A stretch of DNA of 64,000 nucleotides from Lytechinus pictus (lineage: Eukaryota; Echinodermata; Echinoidea; Temnopleuroida; Toxopneustidae), in the NCBI RefSeq assembly GCF_037042905.1, contig NC_087257.1:29038001-29102000 (forward strand), read 5' to 3'. Position numbers and translations under genes: made by a program. Of this stretch, positions 12,660-22,901 are shown in pieces. Below the pieces are notes generated by a model. It had not been told where the DNA came from and ran no database searches. It worked only from the letters and a program-made list of their open reading frames with translations. The stretch's first letter is position 1. Each line of letters starts with the position of its first letter.

Positions 12660-13450
12660 CATGAACAGAATCTAAACTGAACATTTTATGCGAGCGCGTA
12701 GCGCGAGCTGAAAATTTTTGATATAGATCCGACCCACTATAATTGATATTCTAAAGCACTTTTTGTTACCATGAACGGGATGGGTATCTATCTTAACAAT
12801 AATTGATGAAAGCGCGAAGCCCGAGCTAAAAAAACATTGATTTCTGACCTAAAATTTTGACATTCTAAGCACTTTTGGTCATCATGAGTAGGATGGGCAT
12901 CTAACTTAACAGTTTATGCGAGAGCGAAGCGCGAGCTGAACTTTTTTGATATTTCGACCCAAACCTTAAAATGCTAATACACTTTTTGTTACCAGGAACG
13001 GGATGGGTATCTCTCTTAACAATAATTGATGAAAGCGCGAAGCCCAAGCTAAAAAAATATTGATTTTCTGACCTAAGATTTTGACATTCTAAGCAATTTT
13101 TGAAACGATGAATAGGATGGTAATGTTACTAAATAATTGATGCGAGGAGCGAGATGAAAATAAGTGATTATACTGACTGTTTTCTGTAATACATGAAGAG
13201 AATACGTATCTCACTGCACTATATTTGCCTGTCAAATAATGCCAGCGCGTAGCGCGGCTGATTTTTTTTCTGATATTCCGTACTTTTTTGTAAGCATGAA
13301 CAGATTGCAATGGAAACTCAAATCGCAGGCAAAATAATTTGTGCATATTGACTTTAAAATTAGATAGGCCTATTCTAAGCCCCATTGTATCCTAATGAGC
13401 AGATTACTGTATCTCACTTAACAGGGAATGCAAGCGAGAAGGTTGAGCAA
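12660..13450 (+). repeat. Array B of GCGAGCGCGAAGCGCGAGC repeat with higher-order period
   Basis: Units of about 105-120 bp have hairpin cores near 12690, 12810, 12918, 13032, 13142, 13241 and 13428. Alternating unit types recur: GAAAGCGCGAAGCCC appears at 12810 and again at 13032 with near-identical flanks, so there is a dimer period of about 222 bp. It is non-coding. Confidence 0.82.
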
Positions 13451-13882
13451 AATTTTCTTTTTATGCAATGACCCGACATTTTTTTTTCATTTTCCAATTA
13501 TCCCCTCCCCTTATTTTATTCACATTTCTTTTTTTTTTCTTATCTTGCTCTCTTCTCCCTTTTTTTTCATTTTTTTAATTATTTTTTTTACATAATTATT
13601 TTATTCTTCGTGATGCGAATTTTTTGTTTGTTGGTTGTCAAGTTTTTTCTAAACAAAATCGCATTGGGAGCGAGTTTAAAATTTGTGTATTTTCCATATT
13701 TACGTTTTAATATTTTTTTGTTTCAGCTCTTCATTTTACGTGTTATCTTTTCCTCTTTCTTTCTTTCTTTCTTTCTTCCTCATTCTTTTCTCCCTTCCTT
13801 CCTTTGTCTTCTTTCTCTTTTTTAGGGGGGACGTGGGTCCCCCCTAGCTGCATGCCCCCCCCCCCGCTTCCGCCGCCTACGG

Positions 13883-13976
13883 GTGCCTGTTCTTGATATC
13901 AGATAGTTGTCCTAAAAAAAACATTCTTTTCGTGCCCAATATGTGGCTTCCTTCTGCTGTTCTGCAAGTGCATATA
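13883..13976. other. Short unannotated gap between repeats
   Basis: AT-rich DNA with no gene or motif seen. Confidence 0.4.
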
Positions 13977-14799
13977 CAGTGCGTCCCAGAAAAAACGAAA
14001 CCGAGATTTAGCGATGATTTATCATAACTTAATCACAAATAAAATAGACAAATGACCTACCAATGTAAAGCTTAGAATCTCCTCTTTCATCTGGTATTAC
14101 TTATATCATTTCTCCTTCACGCATGAGTGAGCAAAAACAATTTGAAGAAAGGATACCAACAACTCATTTGGCGGGGGGTATCTGAATTTCAACAAGAAAA
14201 TCACATGTCTTAAAAGTTCAATATCTGCTCTTCAATTTGATACCTCAATTACAGAAAATGGTCAAGAAATAACAAAGTTCTGGTTATTTAAAATAAGGCT
14301 TGAATTTCCATAATTTCATTAAATAAACTGTTTTCACCGGTTTCCCACAGAAGCTATCGCATCGTTAACAAAAGACTTGATGCATGGCTGATCGTAGACA
14401 AAACGGAGTGTCGACTGAGTTTGAACGCTAGCCTGTAAAACCTCTTCATTTTATGAAATTATTGAAATTCAAGCCTTATTTCAAATAACCAGAACTTTGT
14501 TATTTCTTGACCATTTTCTGTAATTGAGGTATCAAATTAAAGAGCAGATATTGAACTTTTTAAAAATGTGGTTTTCCTTTTGAAATTCAGATACCCCCCC
14601 GCCAAATGAGTTTTTGGTATCCTTTCTTAAAATTGTTTTTAATCACTCATGCGTGAACGAGGAATAATCTAAGTAATATCAGATGAAAGAGGAGATTCTA
14701 AGCTTTACATTGGAAGGTCATTTGTCTATTGTGTTTGTGATTAAGTTATGATAATTAATCATCGCTTAATCTCGGTTTCGTTTTTTCTGGGACGCACTG
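13977..14799. mobile_element. Fold-back mariner-like MITE (CAGTGCGTCCCAG ends, TA target site)
   Basis: The ends CAGTGCGTCCCAGAAAAAAC and TTTTTCTGGGACGCACTG are flanked by TA at 13975-13976 and 14800-14801. The arms match over about 350 bp each (for example ATTTGGCGGGGGGTATC against GATACCCCCCCGCCAAAT), leaving a loop of roughly 120 bp near 14330-14450. There is no transposase. TA duplications and this end are typical of Tc1/mariner-derived MITEs. Confidence 0.85.
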
Positions 14800-15759
14800 T
14801 ATAATGAATGAAAAAAATTGTAAAAATAATCCTACGTACGTGCCTGAGTCATGTGAGTGGGGGTAGATAAGTCAGTTATTATTATTTTTTAAGATCATGG
14901 TCGTACGCAGCGGCCAGCGGGGGGGGGGGTGTTTTAAACAAATAATTTTCTAAAACTTGTTCTTGGAATTCTGTTGGAAGGGGGTAAATTTTAAAACTTT
15001 TTCTTGTTTAAAAATTGTTTTTACCTTTACCTTTACCCAAGATTCTGGAAGAGTGCTGGATCCCAGCAACACAGGTTCCACAGATAACTTAAACTCGATT
15101 CAGATTTAAAAGATGGCCATCATCCCACAATTGTCCAAAAATAGGCCTACCTTTTAAGATCCATCTGGAATGATCAACATTTTCGTGAAGTTAAAATAGG
15201 GTCTTTGAACAAAACTAGCTTGCGGGAAGGTAACGAAAACGCGTTGCATATTATTTAGTTCATTCACGTCACAGTCATCACAGAGCAAATCCAGGTACCG
15301 GACTCAAAATTACGCTCTCTGGCATTTTATTTTGACTTCCGCAAATATTGAGAATTTAACAGATTAATTTCCAGTTGAAGTCTGCCTTGCTTGACATCTG
15401 AAGTTGAATTGCCTGTAGGTTGCAACGGGTAGTCTCTTCGCCTCGGATAAGCAGCTGCTCCCGATCCTCCAGTATTTTCTGCCCTGCGAGTGCGACCTTG
15501 TCCACGGGACTTCTGCCGGGCTAGCGAACCGGTTATGAATGTGATTGGTCTCGCGAAAGCGACTAGCCACTCTCGTGAACAGCAGTCAGCTCTGCACAGC
15601 TCAGAAGCTTCACCGCGCCGCCGTCGACTCTCATCATACCGGTAGTGACATAGGCTTAGACTCAGTCCACTCACCACATGTACTGGCTGCATGTAAGTAA
15701 GACGAAAGAAAGAAAGAAAGAATGAAAGAAAGAAAGGAAGGAAAGAAAGAAAGAAAGCT
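14800..15759. other. Intergenic, CpG-rich pocket at 15400-15660
   Basis: There is no recognised gene. The interval 15400-15660 is GC-rich with many CpGs and GATTGGTC (inverted CCAAT) at 15543. It could be a promoter remnant or a repeat. The minus-strand open frame at 15327-15692 has a biased Arg/Ser composition and no domain. At 14896, CATGGTCGTACGCAGCGG resembles a MITE end. Confidence 0.3.
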
Positions 15760-16081
15760 ATCTGGAAAGAAAGAAAGAGAGAAGGAAAGGAAGAACGATT
15801 TCTTTCGTATTTTATTATATGAAAATTGAAATATTCTATTTTCTCCTCACTGTCAACTCAAGTGAACAATAATTAATTCCTCCATGAACATGCGGAATTA
15901 GCATAGTATATGATATACTATAGCATATCATATACTATGCTAATTCCACATGTTCATGGAGGAATTAATTATTGTTCACTTGAGTTGACAGTGAGGAGAA
16001 AATTAGAATATTTCATATAATAAAATACAAAAGAAATCATTCTTTCCTTCTCTCTTTCTTTCTTCCTTCTTTCTTTCTTTC
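15760..16081. repeat. Near-perfect 320-bp palindrome flanked by GAAA/TTTC microsatellites
   Basis: The arms meet at about 15920/15921 (GCATAGTATATGATATACTA against TAGCATATCATATACTATGC). They match almost without change over TCCTCCATGAACATG, GAACAATAATTAATT, CTGTCAACTCAAGTG and outward into GAAAGAAAGAAAG/CTTTCTTTCTTTC. It is likely a fold-back element or an inverted duplication, and is non-coding. Confidence 0.85.
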
Positions 16082-16229
16082 TATATGATTCAGTCAAGTT
16101 GGTCCTTATTGTCAAATCTGTAAATAAATGAAATCTTGTATAATTCAAACAATAGAAAACAAAAGAAATAGTGAGTGAGGGACATCATCGAAAGTCTCAT
16201 TTGCATTATACAAATTATTTTGTTTGCGA

Positions 16230-16430
16230 TTCGAGTTTCCATTGCATTCTCTTCATGCTAACAAAAAGTACTGAATATAAAAATTCAAGTGTTACCGTTT
16301 CAAGTAAGTATATCACTTATTTTCATCTCCCTCCTGGCATCAATTGTGAAGTATAACATGACCATGGATCCTGTTCATCGTTTCAAAAAGTGCTTAGAAT
16401 CTGAGGTTTTGGGTCAGAATATCATTTTTG
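16230..16430 (-). repeat. Fragments of the same repeat, minus orientation
   Basis: The reverse complement contains CTAAGCACTTTTTGAAACGA, TGAACAGGATCC and CATGAAGAGAATGC words, characteristic of array B spacers, without a clear GC core. Confidence 0.55.
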
Positions 16431-16479
16431 TCTCACCTGCAATGCAGAGTGAGACTATAGGCGCCGCTTTTCCAACGGC

Positions 16480-17085
16480 CAAATTGGGGGTATCTGTTGA
16501 ATTACCATCATAACTTTGAAAGTTTATGGATCTTAATCATGAAACTTGGACATAATAGTAATCAAGTATCACTGAATATCCTGTGCAAGTTTCAGGTCAC
16601 ATGATTAAGGTCAAAGGTCATTTAGGGTCAATGTACTTTGGCCAAATTGGGGGTATTTGTTGAATTACCATCATAACTTTGAAAGTTTAATGGTCTAGTT
16701 CATAAAACTGGTACATAAGAGTAATCAAGTATCACTGAACATCTGTGCGAATTTCAGGTCACATGACCAATGTCAAAGGTCAATGAACTTTGGCCATAAT
16801 GGGGTATCTGTTGTTACCATCATAACTCTGTGTATTGGTCTAGTTCATAACACTTGGATATAAGAGTCATCAAGTATCACTGAACATCTCATGCGAGTTT
16901 CAGATCACATGATCAAAGGTCATTTAAGGTCATTGAACTTTGGCCATTTTAGAGGTAATTATTAGATTGCTGTCTTAACTTTCAAAGTTTATAGATATAG
17001 TGTATAAAATGTGGATATAGGGGTAATCAAGTATCACTGACAAGTTTTAGGTCACATGATCAAGGTCAAATGTTAATGAACGTAG
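16480..17085. repeat. Tandem array of about 160-bp unit (AACTTTGGCCA...GGTCAAAGGTCA)
   Basis: Four units repeat GGGGGTATCTGTTGAATTAC, CATAACTTTGAAAGTTTA, AGTAATCAAGTATCACTGA, TTTCAGGTCACATGA and GGTCAAAGGTCATTTA. The first is preceded by GTCTCACCTGCAATGCAGAGTGAGACTATAGGCGCCGCTTTTCC at 16431-16474, a recurrent leader whose ends are complementary (GTCTCACC.GCA / TGC.GAGTGAGAC). Confidence 0.82.
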
Positions 17086-17739
17086 TATTGTTATATATTG
17101 GATTTTATTGCAATAAAATCTATCAAAATACAATCACAAGCAGTCAAAGACTGAAATGAGTGAATGTTTACAGTACATGTACAAATAGAATATAGCAAAA
17201 TATAAAGTAAACATTATAAATAAATATTAAATACAATACAAATTCATACAGATGAAAAATAAATTTATCATAAGTCAATACCAAAGGCCATAACATAATT
17301 ACTACAAGGTGTCACCAATGAAGAATAGGGGGAATGAAAGATTAGGAAGAAAGAGGAGAGAGGAGAGGAAAAACATGAGAAAAGGGAAAGAAATAGGGAT
17401 AAGACAAAAGAGAAGGGAAAGCAAGAGGTGGAAATTGGAAAGAGAATAAGAGGCAACCTTAATAAAAAACTCATTATACAATAAAAGACATTTAACAATG
17501 GTCACTAACATGTAAATAAAGTAGTAATTGAATCGAATCGAGCACAAAAAAAAAATCAATTGTTTAGATAATACCCATCATGTGCATGGTCAGAATAAGT
17601 GTACTAGAATTATTGTTACATATCATTATATGAATGGTGTTTTTTGTGAATAATTATTTTATAGTAGTTTTCAAAGTCAGCACTGCTGCTATATTGAATC
17701 GCGTGATGCAGGTGAGACAGCCAGAGGCATTCCACTTGT
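17086..17739. other. AT-rich intergenic DNA
   Basis: TTATTGCAATAAAATCTATC and a purine-rich stretch at 17325-17450 (GGAAGAAAGAGGAGAGAGGA) suggest old retroposon sequence. The hydrophobic minus-strand open frames are from the pyrimidine-rich complement. Confidence 0.35.
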
Positions 17740-18010
17740 TTTTAACTCGCGCTTCGCGCTCGCATCAATTGTTTATGGTCAATAAGTGTACTAGAATTTT
17801 ATGGTTTGGGTCAGAATATAAAAATTGTTCAGCTCGCGTTTCTCTCTCGCATAAAATGTTTAGTTAGATAGCCATTCTGTTCACTTTAAAAATATTTACC
17901 AAAAGTGCTCAAAATGTCCAAATTTTAGGTCAGATAACCAAAAAATTTCAGCTCGCGCTCCGCGCTCACATCAATTGTTTAGATAGATACCAATCCTATT
18001 CATGGTCACA
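17740..18010 (-). repeat. Array C of the GCGAGCGCGAAGCGCGAGC repeat, minus orientation
   Basis: Three units read on the minus strand as GCGAGCGCGAAGCGCGAG near 17747-17765, a degenerate GCGAGAGAGAAACGCGAGC near 17831-17850 and GAGCGCGGAGCGCGAGC near 17951-17970. The spacers carry the same gene-free words (CTAAACAATTGATG, GACCCAAA) as array B. Confidence 0.78.
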
Positions 18011-19276
18011 AAAATGTGCTTTACAATATAAAAATTTGATGACGGTAAAGGTCGGTCTCAGACGTAAATAATCATATCTGATTGATACATGTCTGACAAA
18101 ACTCAAATGCACACACATAAAAAATACGGGTGAAAATATTTTTTCCGTCCCCCTAAATTTCGATTTGCAATGCCTCATGGGAAAAACCGACATCTGTCGC
18201 ACACGCTAGTACTAAAGTGCATGCATGCATGGGATTATTCAGCGCTGGTTGATGCGGCTCGACCGGATATACTGTTTACTAACTAGGGTCCAGGAGATGG
18301 GAGAGAAATTTGCCTGCATATTTCTGTGTGAAATTTAGACCATTTTTGGTGAATACCTATATGGTTTTAATTTTTGTAGCATTACAGTCACATTACAGGA
18401 CACTAGCACTGTGCGCTGCCTGCGAAGTTAGACAATTGGCCTGTTCGCTGCAAGCGAACGGTTGTGTCCTCACTTATGCTAAAACCAAATTAACAAGACA
18501 AAGCGATCTTCAAAACTACATCGCGATGTGGTTTTCTGAACCAGTTTGGAAGTTCGCTTCCAAGACCGCTTCGAGTTCGACCTTTCTCATTACATGTTAA
18601 ACTAGTTTCCACTAAACTAGTTTTAGGACGGTAGTGAGAACGGTGTCTTAGCCAACCAAATCACTCCAAATTATATTCAGTGTACATGGAGCTGTAACTT
18701 GTAGCTTGCCAATGATAATACATTTCAAGAAACAAGTTCTAGAATTTATTTCAGATAACAATTGTTCAGCAATCAATCACAATAGAATTGAATGTGTGAG
18801 ATTGTAAAGAACAAGTGACCTGTAAAACAGATTACCCAGATGGGGAATGAGCCAATCAGTGTTTATAATAAACATAAAACTCAAAGTACATGTAGGTACC
18901 TGGATGGAAGCAAGAAAACTCTGACCTGTGATAACCTTGGATTAAAGCGCTTTATTGAAGTGCTTGAAAAACAGTTTGCAATACTGCATTGATTGAAATT
19001 TAACCTCTTTTGTCAAAGGCATGGATAAATTCTTGTTTTGTCAACTTGTATGTCTGTTTACACACTCAAGCCATGGAGATACAAACATTTCCAGACTCAA
19101 TCTCAAGTAGCTTTTACTTTTCCATGACTGGTGAATCTTTGAAGTTGAGTTTAGGCAATAAAATATATATATATTTCATTTTCAGGGGCTACTTTTCACA
19201 ACTTGCTGCCAATCTGCAACATTATAAGCTTTAACATTGCAATGAATAAGAATTTTCCAGTGTTCCTTTTTTAGCT
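18011..19276. other. Intergenic DNA with an unassigned inverted segment
   Basis: Nothing coding is recognised. CTAGTTTCCACTAAACTAGT at 18602 is a small palindrome. 18400-18640 is richer in CG and could be a decayed MITE. The open frame at 18310-18600 has no known domain. Confidence 0.3.
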
Positions 19277-19860
19277 CATCTGGTAGAGCTGCATGAGGTT
19301 CACCAAACTTCTACACAGAATTTTGAAATTTTGAGTAGGAAATTATTTATGCTAATTTATGCTAAATTTATTCATAAATCAGAGAAAATGCCTTCTCTTC
19401 TTTGTTGACCGATTTTGATTTTTTTCTTCCATCTGGTAGAGCTGCATGAGATTCTCCAAAATTTCACACAGAATTTTGAAATTTTGACTAGAAAATCATG
19501 CTACATGTAATTTGTGCGAAATTTATTCAGAAATTACAAAAAATGCTTTTTCTCCTGCATTTGTTGATCAATTTCAATTTTGTTTGCTTTATATGATAAG
19601 AGTAGCTCTAGGTGAGGATACAAAATTTCTACACAGAATTTTGAAACTCATTAAATATGCTTATTTATGCATATTTTTCAAAACTCACAAAAAATGCTTA
19701 TTTATTTATTTGTTGACCGATTTTGAATTTTTTATTCATCTTAGAGCTACATGAGGTTCACAAAGATTATACACAGAATTCAGAACTTTTGACTAGAAAA
19801 TTATGCTTATTTATATGAAATTTATCTATAAATCACACAAAATGCTTCTTCTCTGTAATT
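19277..19860. repeat. Tandem array of about 150-160 bp AT-rich unit
   Basis: Four units share GAGCTGCATGAGGTTCACC, CTACACAGAATTTTGAAATT, GAAAATTATGCTTATTTATG and TTGTTGACCGATTTTGA. Unit starts fall near 19287, 19439, 19602 and 19744. It is non-coding. Confidence 0.8.
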
Positions 19861-20276
19861 GCTTCATCAATTTCAATTCTGTTTTCTCAATTTATGTCAC
19901 CAATATAATTCACCACAGTGTCAACTGGGCTGAAATTAAAAATTGTTTTAAATTTCTTTGTGAGATGCCGGATGCGCTCCACATCATTAATGTGCTTGTT
20001 TAGTTTTCGGGGCTCTTTTAGTATTTCGGGAGAAAAATTGCCCCCAGCCCCATGTAATTTTTCCCCCTGAGTTGAATACATGGGGAGAGATCAGAAAGTC
20101 CTCTTTAAAATATTTTGGGTTTTCGTTACAAAGCAAGGTCTTATAAAAAAATAAAATCCGAAAATGTGATATGTGATTGTATAAACAATTTTGCTATAAA
20201 GAAAACACTCCGGAAGAAGAAAAATCCATAGGGTCCAAATGATCCATTGCCAAAATCTCTAGCAACCATCCCAGGG

Positions 20277-20441
20277 GTACCGTAACAGGTTCCAGTTGCA
20301 TAAAAGTTACTATTAATATGGTAATTTTGCCATCCAATGGTAACTATCATGGTAATGATGCTCAACAGCCAAGGACAATCAGGGTTTTCCAGGGAAGTTA
20401 CCATTGGATGGCAGAGTTAATAGAAACTTTTACATGACACC
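20277..20441. mobile_element. TTGCATAAAAGTTACTAT fold-back MITE copy
   Basis: CCAGTTGCATAAAAGTTACT with TTTTGCCATCCAATGG is mirrored by CCATTGGATGGCAGAGTTAA and GAAACTTTTACATGACACC, around a loop containing ATGGTAATGATGCTCAACAGCC. Confidence 0.68.
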
Positions 20442-20597
20442 TAGATAGATCCTTGTGATTTGATTGGTTGTTTGATATCGTTCATTCAACCCATTTTGCG
20501 CGCAATTTTGGATCCATACGACTTTGTCCATTGCATGCGCACACCGAGACTGCAGCTAAGAACTGCAGGCACCAGCAGTGCAATTTTTAGGTGTCAT

Positions 20598-20768
20598 ATA
20601 ATGAATGTTTTTTCATTCGTGCAATGGACAGAATACTTCATTCGGTGAAAGATGAAATAATGATCCATTCAACTTGGCTACGCCACTTTGAATGGATCAT
20701 TTTCATCTTTCACCTCATGAAGTATTCTGTCGATTGCACGAATGAAAAAACATTCATTATTTGTATAT
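20598..20768. repeat. Long hairpin, 85-bp arms
   Basis: ATAATGAATGTTTTTTCATT, CGTGCAATGGACAGAATACT and GTGAAAGATGAAATAATGAT are mirrored almost perfectly by ATCATTTTCATCTTTCACCT, AGTATTCTGTCGATTGCACG and AATGAAAAAACATTCATTAT. The loop is near 20677-20688. Confidence 0.8.
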
Positions 20769-22300
20769 TATGCAATGGGTCCCAGAAGAATGGTAAGTTT
20801 TTTTGTTTTTTTTAACTACCACTCCTGCTAACAGAGAGGATAGTGTGAATGTGGAGTTTGTTTTCTTTGTTTACAAAGCACAGTGACATTTTGTAATCTT
20901 TTGACCAACTCTGATTTCATAAGGTTACTCCTCTCTGCCTGTGCGTGGTCTAACATGTGAGGAGGAACCTATTGCATAACAACTATCCTGTTCCAATAGT
21001 GGAACTTAACAAAAGATTGCATGCATGAATGGAATTGTTTACCTTGAGGTAGTTTGGTATTCAGGCTGAATCAATTTTTCCTGTCTTAGCTTACAGCAAA
21101 TAATCAGCAAATCTTGGCTAAAAGCCTACTCATTTTTCCTTTCAGAATGCAGAACGAAAAGGAAATTGGTGTATGAAAAAAATCTTAGATATATGTATTA
21201 ATGAGAAGCTACATACACCTGGCAACCATTTGGAAGAAATGGTTAACACTGTATGAGTTTGCCAAGTAATCCTTGAAGCCAGACCAAATTTAATAGAAGA
21301 GTTTGTATCTCTCTGATCTACAGTATTTACCTTGTTCTTCAGCCAAGTTGTGGAAAGATTATTCTAGTTGCATAAAAAGAATCTCTCTGTTCCTGTTTGT
21401 TGATCTGAGAGAACTTCAAAATTATATTCTTGGGAAGTATATCGTGATTGGTTTCAGAATTTGGATTGATATAATTTGCTCCTCTCTTCGATCTATTGAA
21501 TTTGCAGATTTTGCAGCAAATTTTTTCAACCTGCATGATAAGTGTCCTCAAATTACTGTGTGACTACAAGCAGACAAGAATAGAGTAGTTGTACGATTTT
21601 CCTGGAAAAGACATGAACATGTAAGTTTCACTATTTTGTCAACATTTTTATCCTTTAGCTACATGTGTGACAATAATGTTCGAAGTGCTGAGGCCAAATA
21701 TCTTAATGATTTTTGTGACATTTTTAAACGATAGAACTTAGAAGGATTTATAGACTATGAAATAAACTCTTTTCCTGAACTTTATACAGGTTTTGAATTT
21801 GAACTATTATCCCCAAATGTTAATGTAAAGAACAACAATAACATAACAATTTATTTTGAAATATGAATTGGAATGTTATTTGACATGAATATTCAAGTTG
21901 TTCACATCTGCCACTTTAAAGATTTATACCTTGTTTCCAGTTTCCTCTTTCTAATTTGTGATCTTGTTTCAATTTCTAGTTTTGAGTAGTCAAGTTCTTA
22001 TCAATAAAATGTGTCAGAAACGATTTCCTTCCTGTTTTCCTCACCTTCATTTCATATTTCCAACTCTGGATGAGATTCCATTTCTTTCTTTTTATGGCTA
22101 TTGGCCAAATACATACATGTCTAATATAACCCACCCACTACATGTGGTGGGTGGGCTATAAAAGATGGTAAAAATACCTGTTTGGTACCATATGCGTTTT
22201 GATACATGTAAATTCTGTTGATAATTCTAGAATTCATAAGAAGTTTGATATGCATTGAATGCACCCTTTTTGTAGTATTAAACATACTATAGATCATATG
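20769..22300. other. Intergenic DNA upstream of GPR155
   Basis: No gene is recognised. There is a small palindrome at 22129-22154 (CCCACCCACTACATGTGGTGGGTGGG). A 5' noncoding exon of GPR155 may lie here or nearby but cannot be placed. GCATGCGCA near 20535 resembles part of an NRF1 site. Confidence 0.3.
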
Positions 22301-22542
22301 CATGGTTGTACGCAGCAAGGGGTGGGGGTGGGGGCTATTGCCTTCAGACATTTTGAAAACTTACATTTTTTGTGTACTGAAAATTTGTGCAACATTCTCC
22401 TATAGTATGCACAAAATCCTTCAATTTCATTTTACGAAATGTAAAAGTGACCCAATAAAAACTCAGTCACTTTACTCCCTCAAAAAAAGTTTACATGTCC
22501 TCCCCCCCCCCCATAGCAAACAAAATTCTGCATACGGCCATG
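22301..22542. mobile_element. Degenerate MITE with CATGGYYGTAYGC ends
   Basis: The left end is CATGGTTGTACGCAGCAAGG and the right end is TTCTGCATACGGCCATG, inverted, with G-rich and C-rich tracts just inside. The flanking 8-mers ATCATATG and ATCCTAAC match at only 5 of 8 positions. It resembles the hAT-like family in structure but is decayed. A similar left end is at 14896. Confidence 0.5.
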
Positions 22543-22901
22543 ATCCTAACGATTTCCAATTGATGTGGCTGAATTATTGGAATTATCAGTTACATGTATT
22601 TGTTTAATATGTTTACAGGCATGTGTAGGCCTACTGTGTGTACAATCATAATCATCTTTGATCTCAGTACTGTTGGTTTTTTCACTGAACTACATGCATG
22701 TTGGTTTCACCTTGTTAGGGATGGGGGGGGTATGTATGAATGAATCCCTAGAACATACTTTTATCCCCCTGTTTTATACATTAATTGCCTTAATTCTTCA
22801 TCAGCTCACTGTGAAAAATTTGACAAAGAAAGCATTTCTTACTTTTCTTTCTGAATAAACAGTTACAATTGCAAGCTCTGATGAATTTCAAGTAATCCAC
22901 C
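22543..22901 (+). promoter_or_regulatory. GPR155 5' UTR and possible splice acceptor
   Basis: TTTCTGAATAAACAG at 22848-22862 precedes TTACAATTGC and the ATG at 22902 in CCACCATGG. This may be the acceptor of a 5' noncoding exon; otherwise transcription starts nearby. No TATA box is evident. Confidence 0.35.

Larger units (their letters stand above)
11600..13882. mobile_element. Probable larger member of the same MITE-like family holding two tandem arrays
   Basis: The left end is CAGGGGCGGCGATTCTGGGG and the right end is CCCCCGCTTCCGCCGCCTACG, similar inverted ends with G/C tracts. I could not find a matching 8-bp duplication, so the borders are tentative. Inside are a GTGCCCCTTTT minisatellite and then a GCGAGCGCGAAGCGCGAGC array, then pyrimidine-rich DNA. 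Confidence 0.5.

Noticed and set aside
9919-13450. Regularly spaced repeats considered as a CRISPR array
   Set aside because: Units are about 110 bp, spacers are themselves repeats, the setting is eukaryotic, and no cas genes exist.
11600-13882. Calling this a TSD-proven hAT-like element
   Set aside because: Ends look right but the flanking 8-mers (GTTCCCGT and GGTGCCTG) do not match, so borders are tentative.
15327-15692. 121-aa minus-strand open frame in a CpG-rich pocket
   Set aside because: No recognisable domain, no splice-consistent partner; may be promoter or repeat.
20460-20590. GPR155 transcription start at the GCATGCGCA word
   Set aside because: Only a partial NRF1-like match, 2.3 kb upstream, with no splice donor I could link to the 22862 acceptor.
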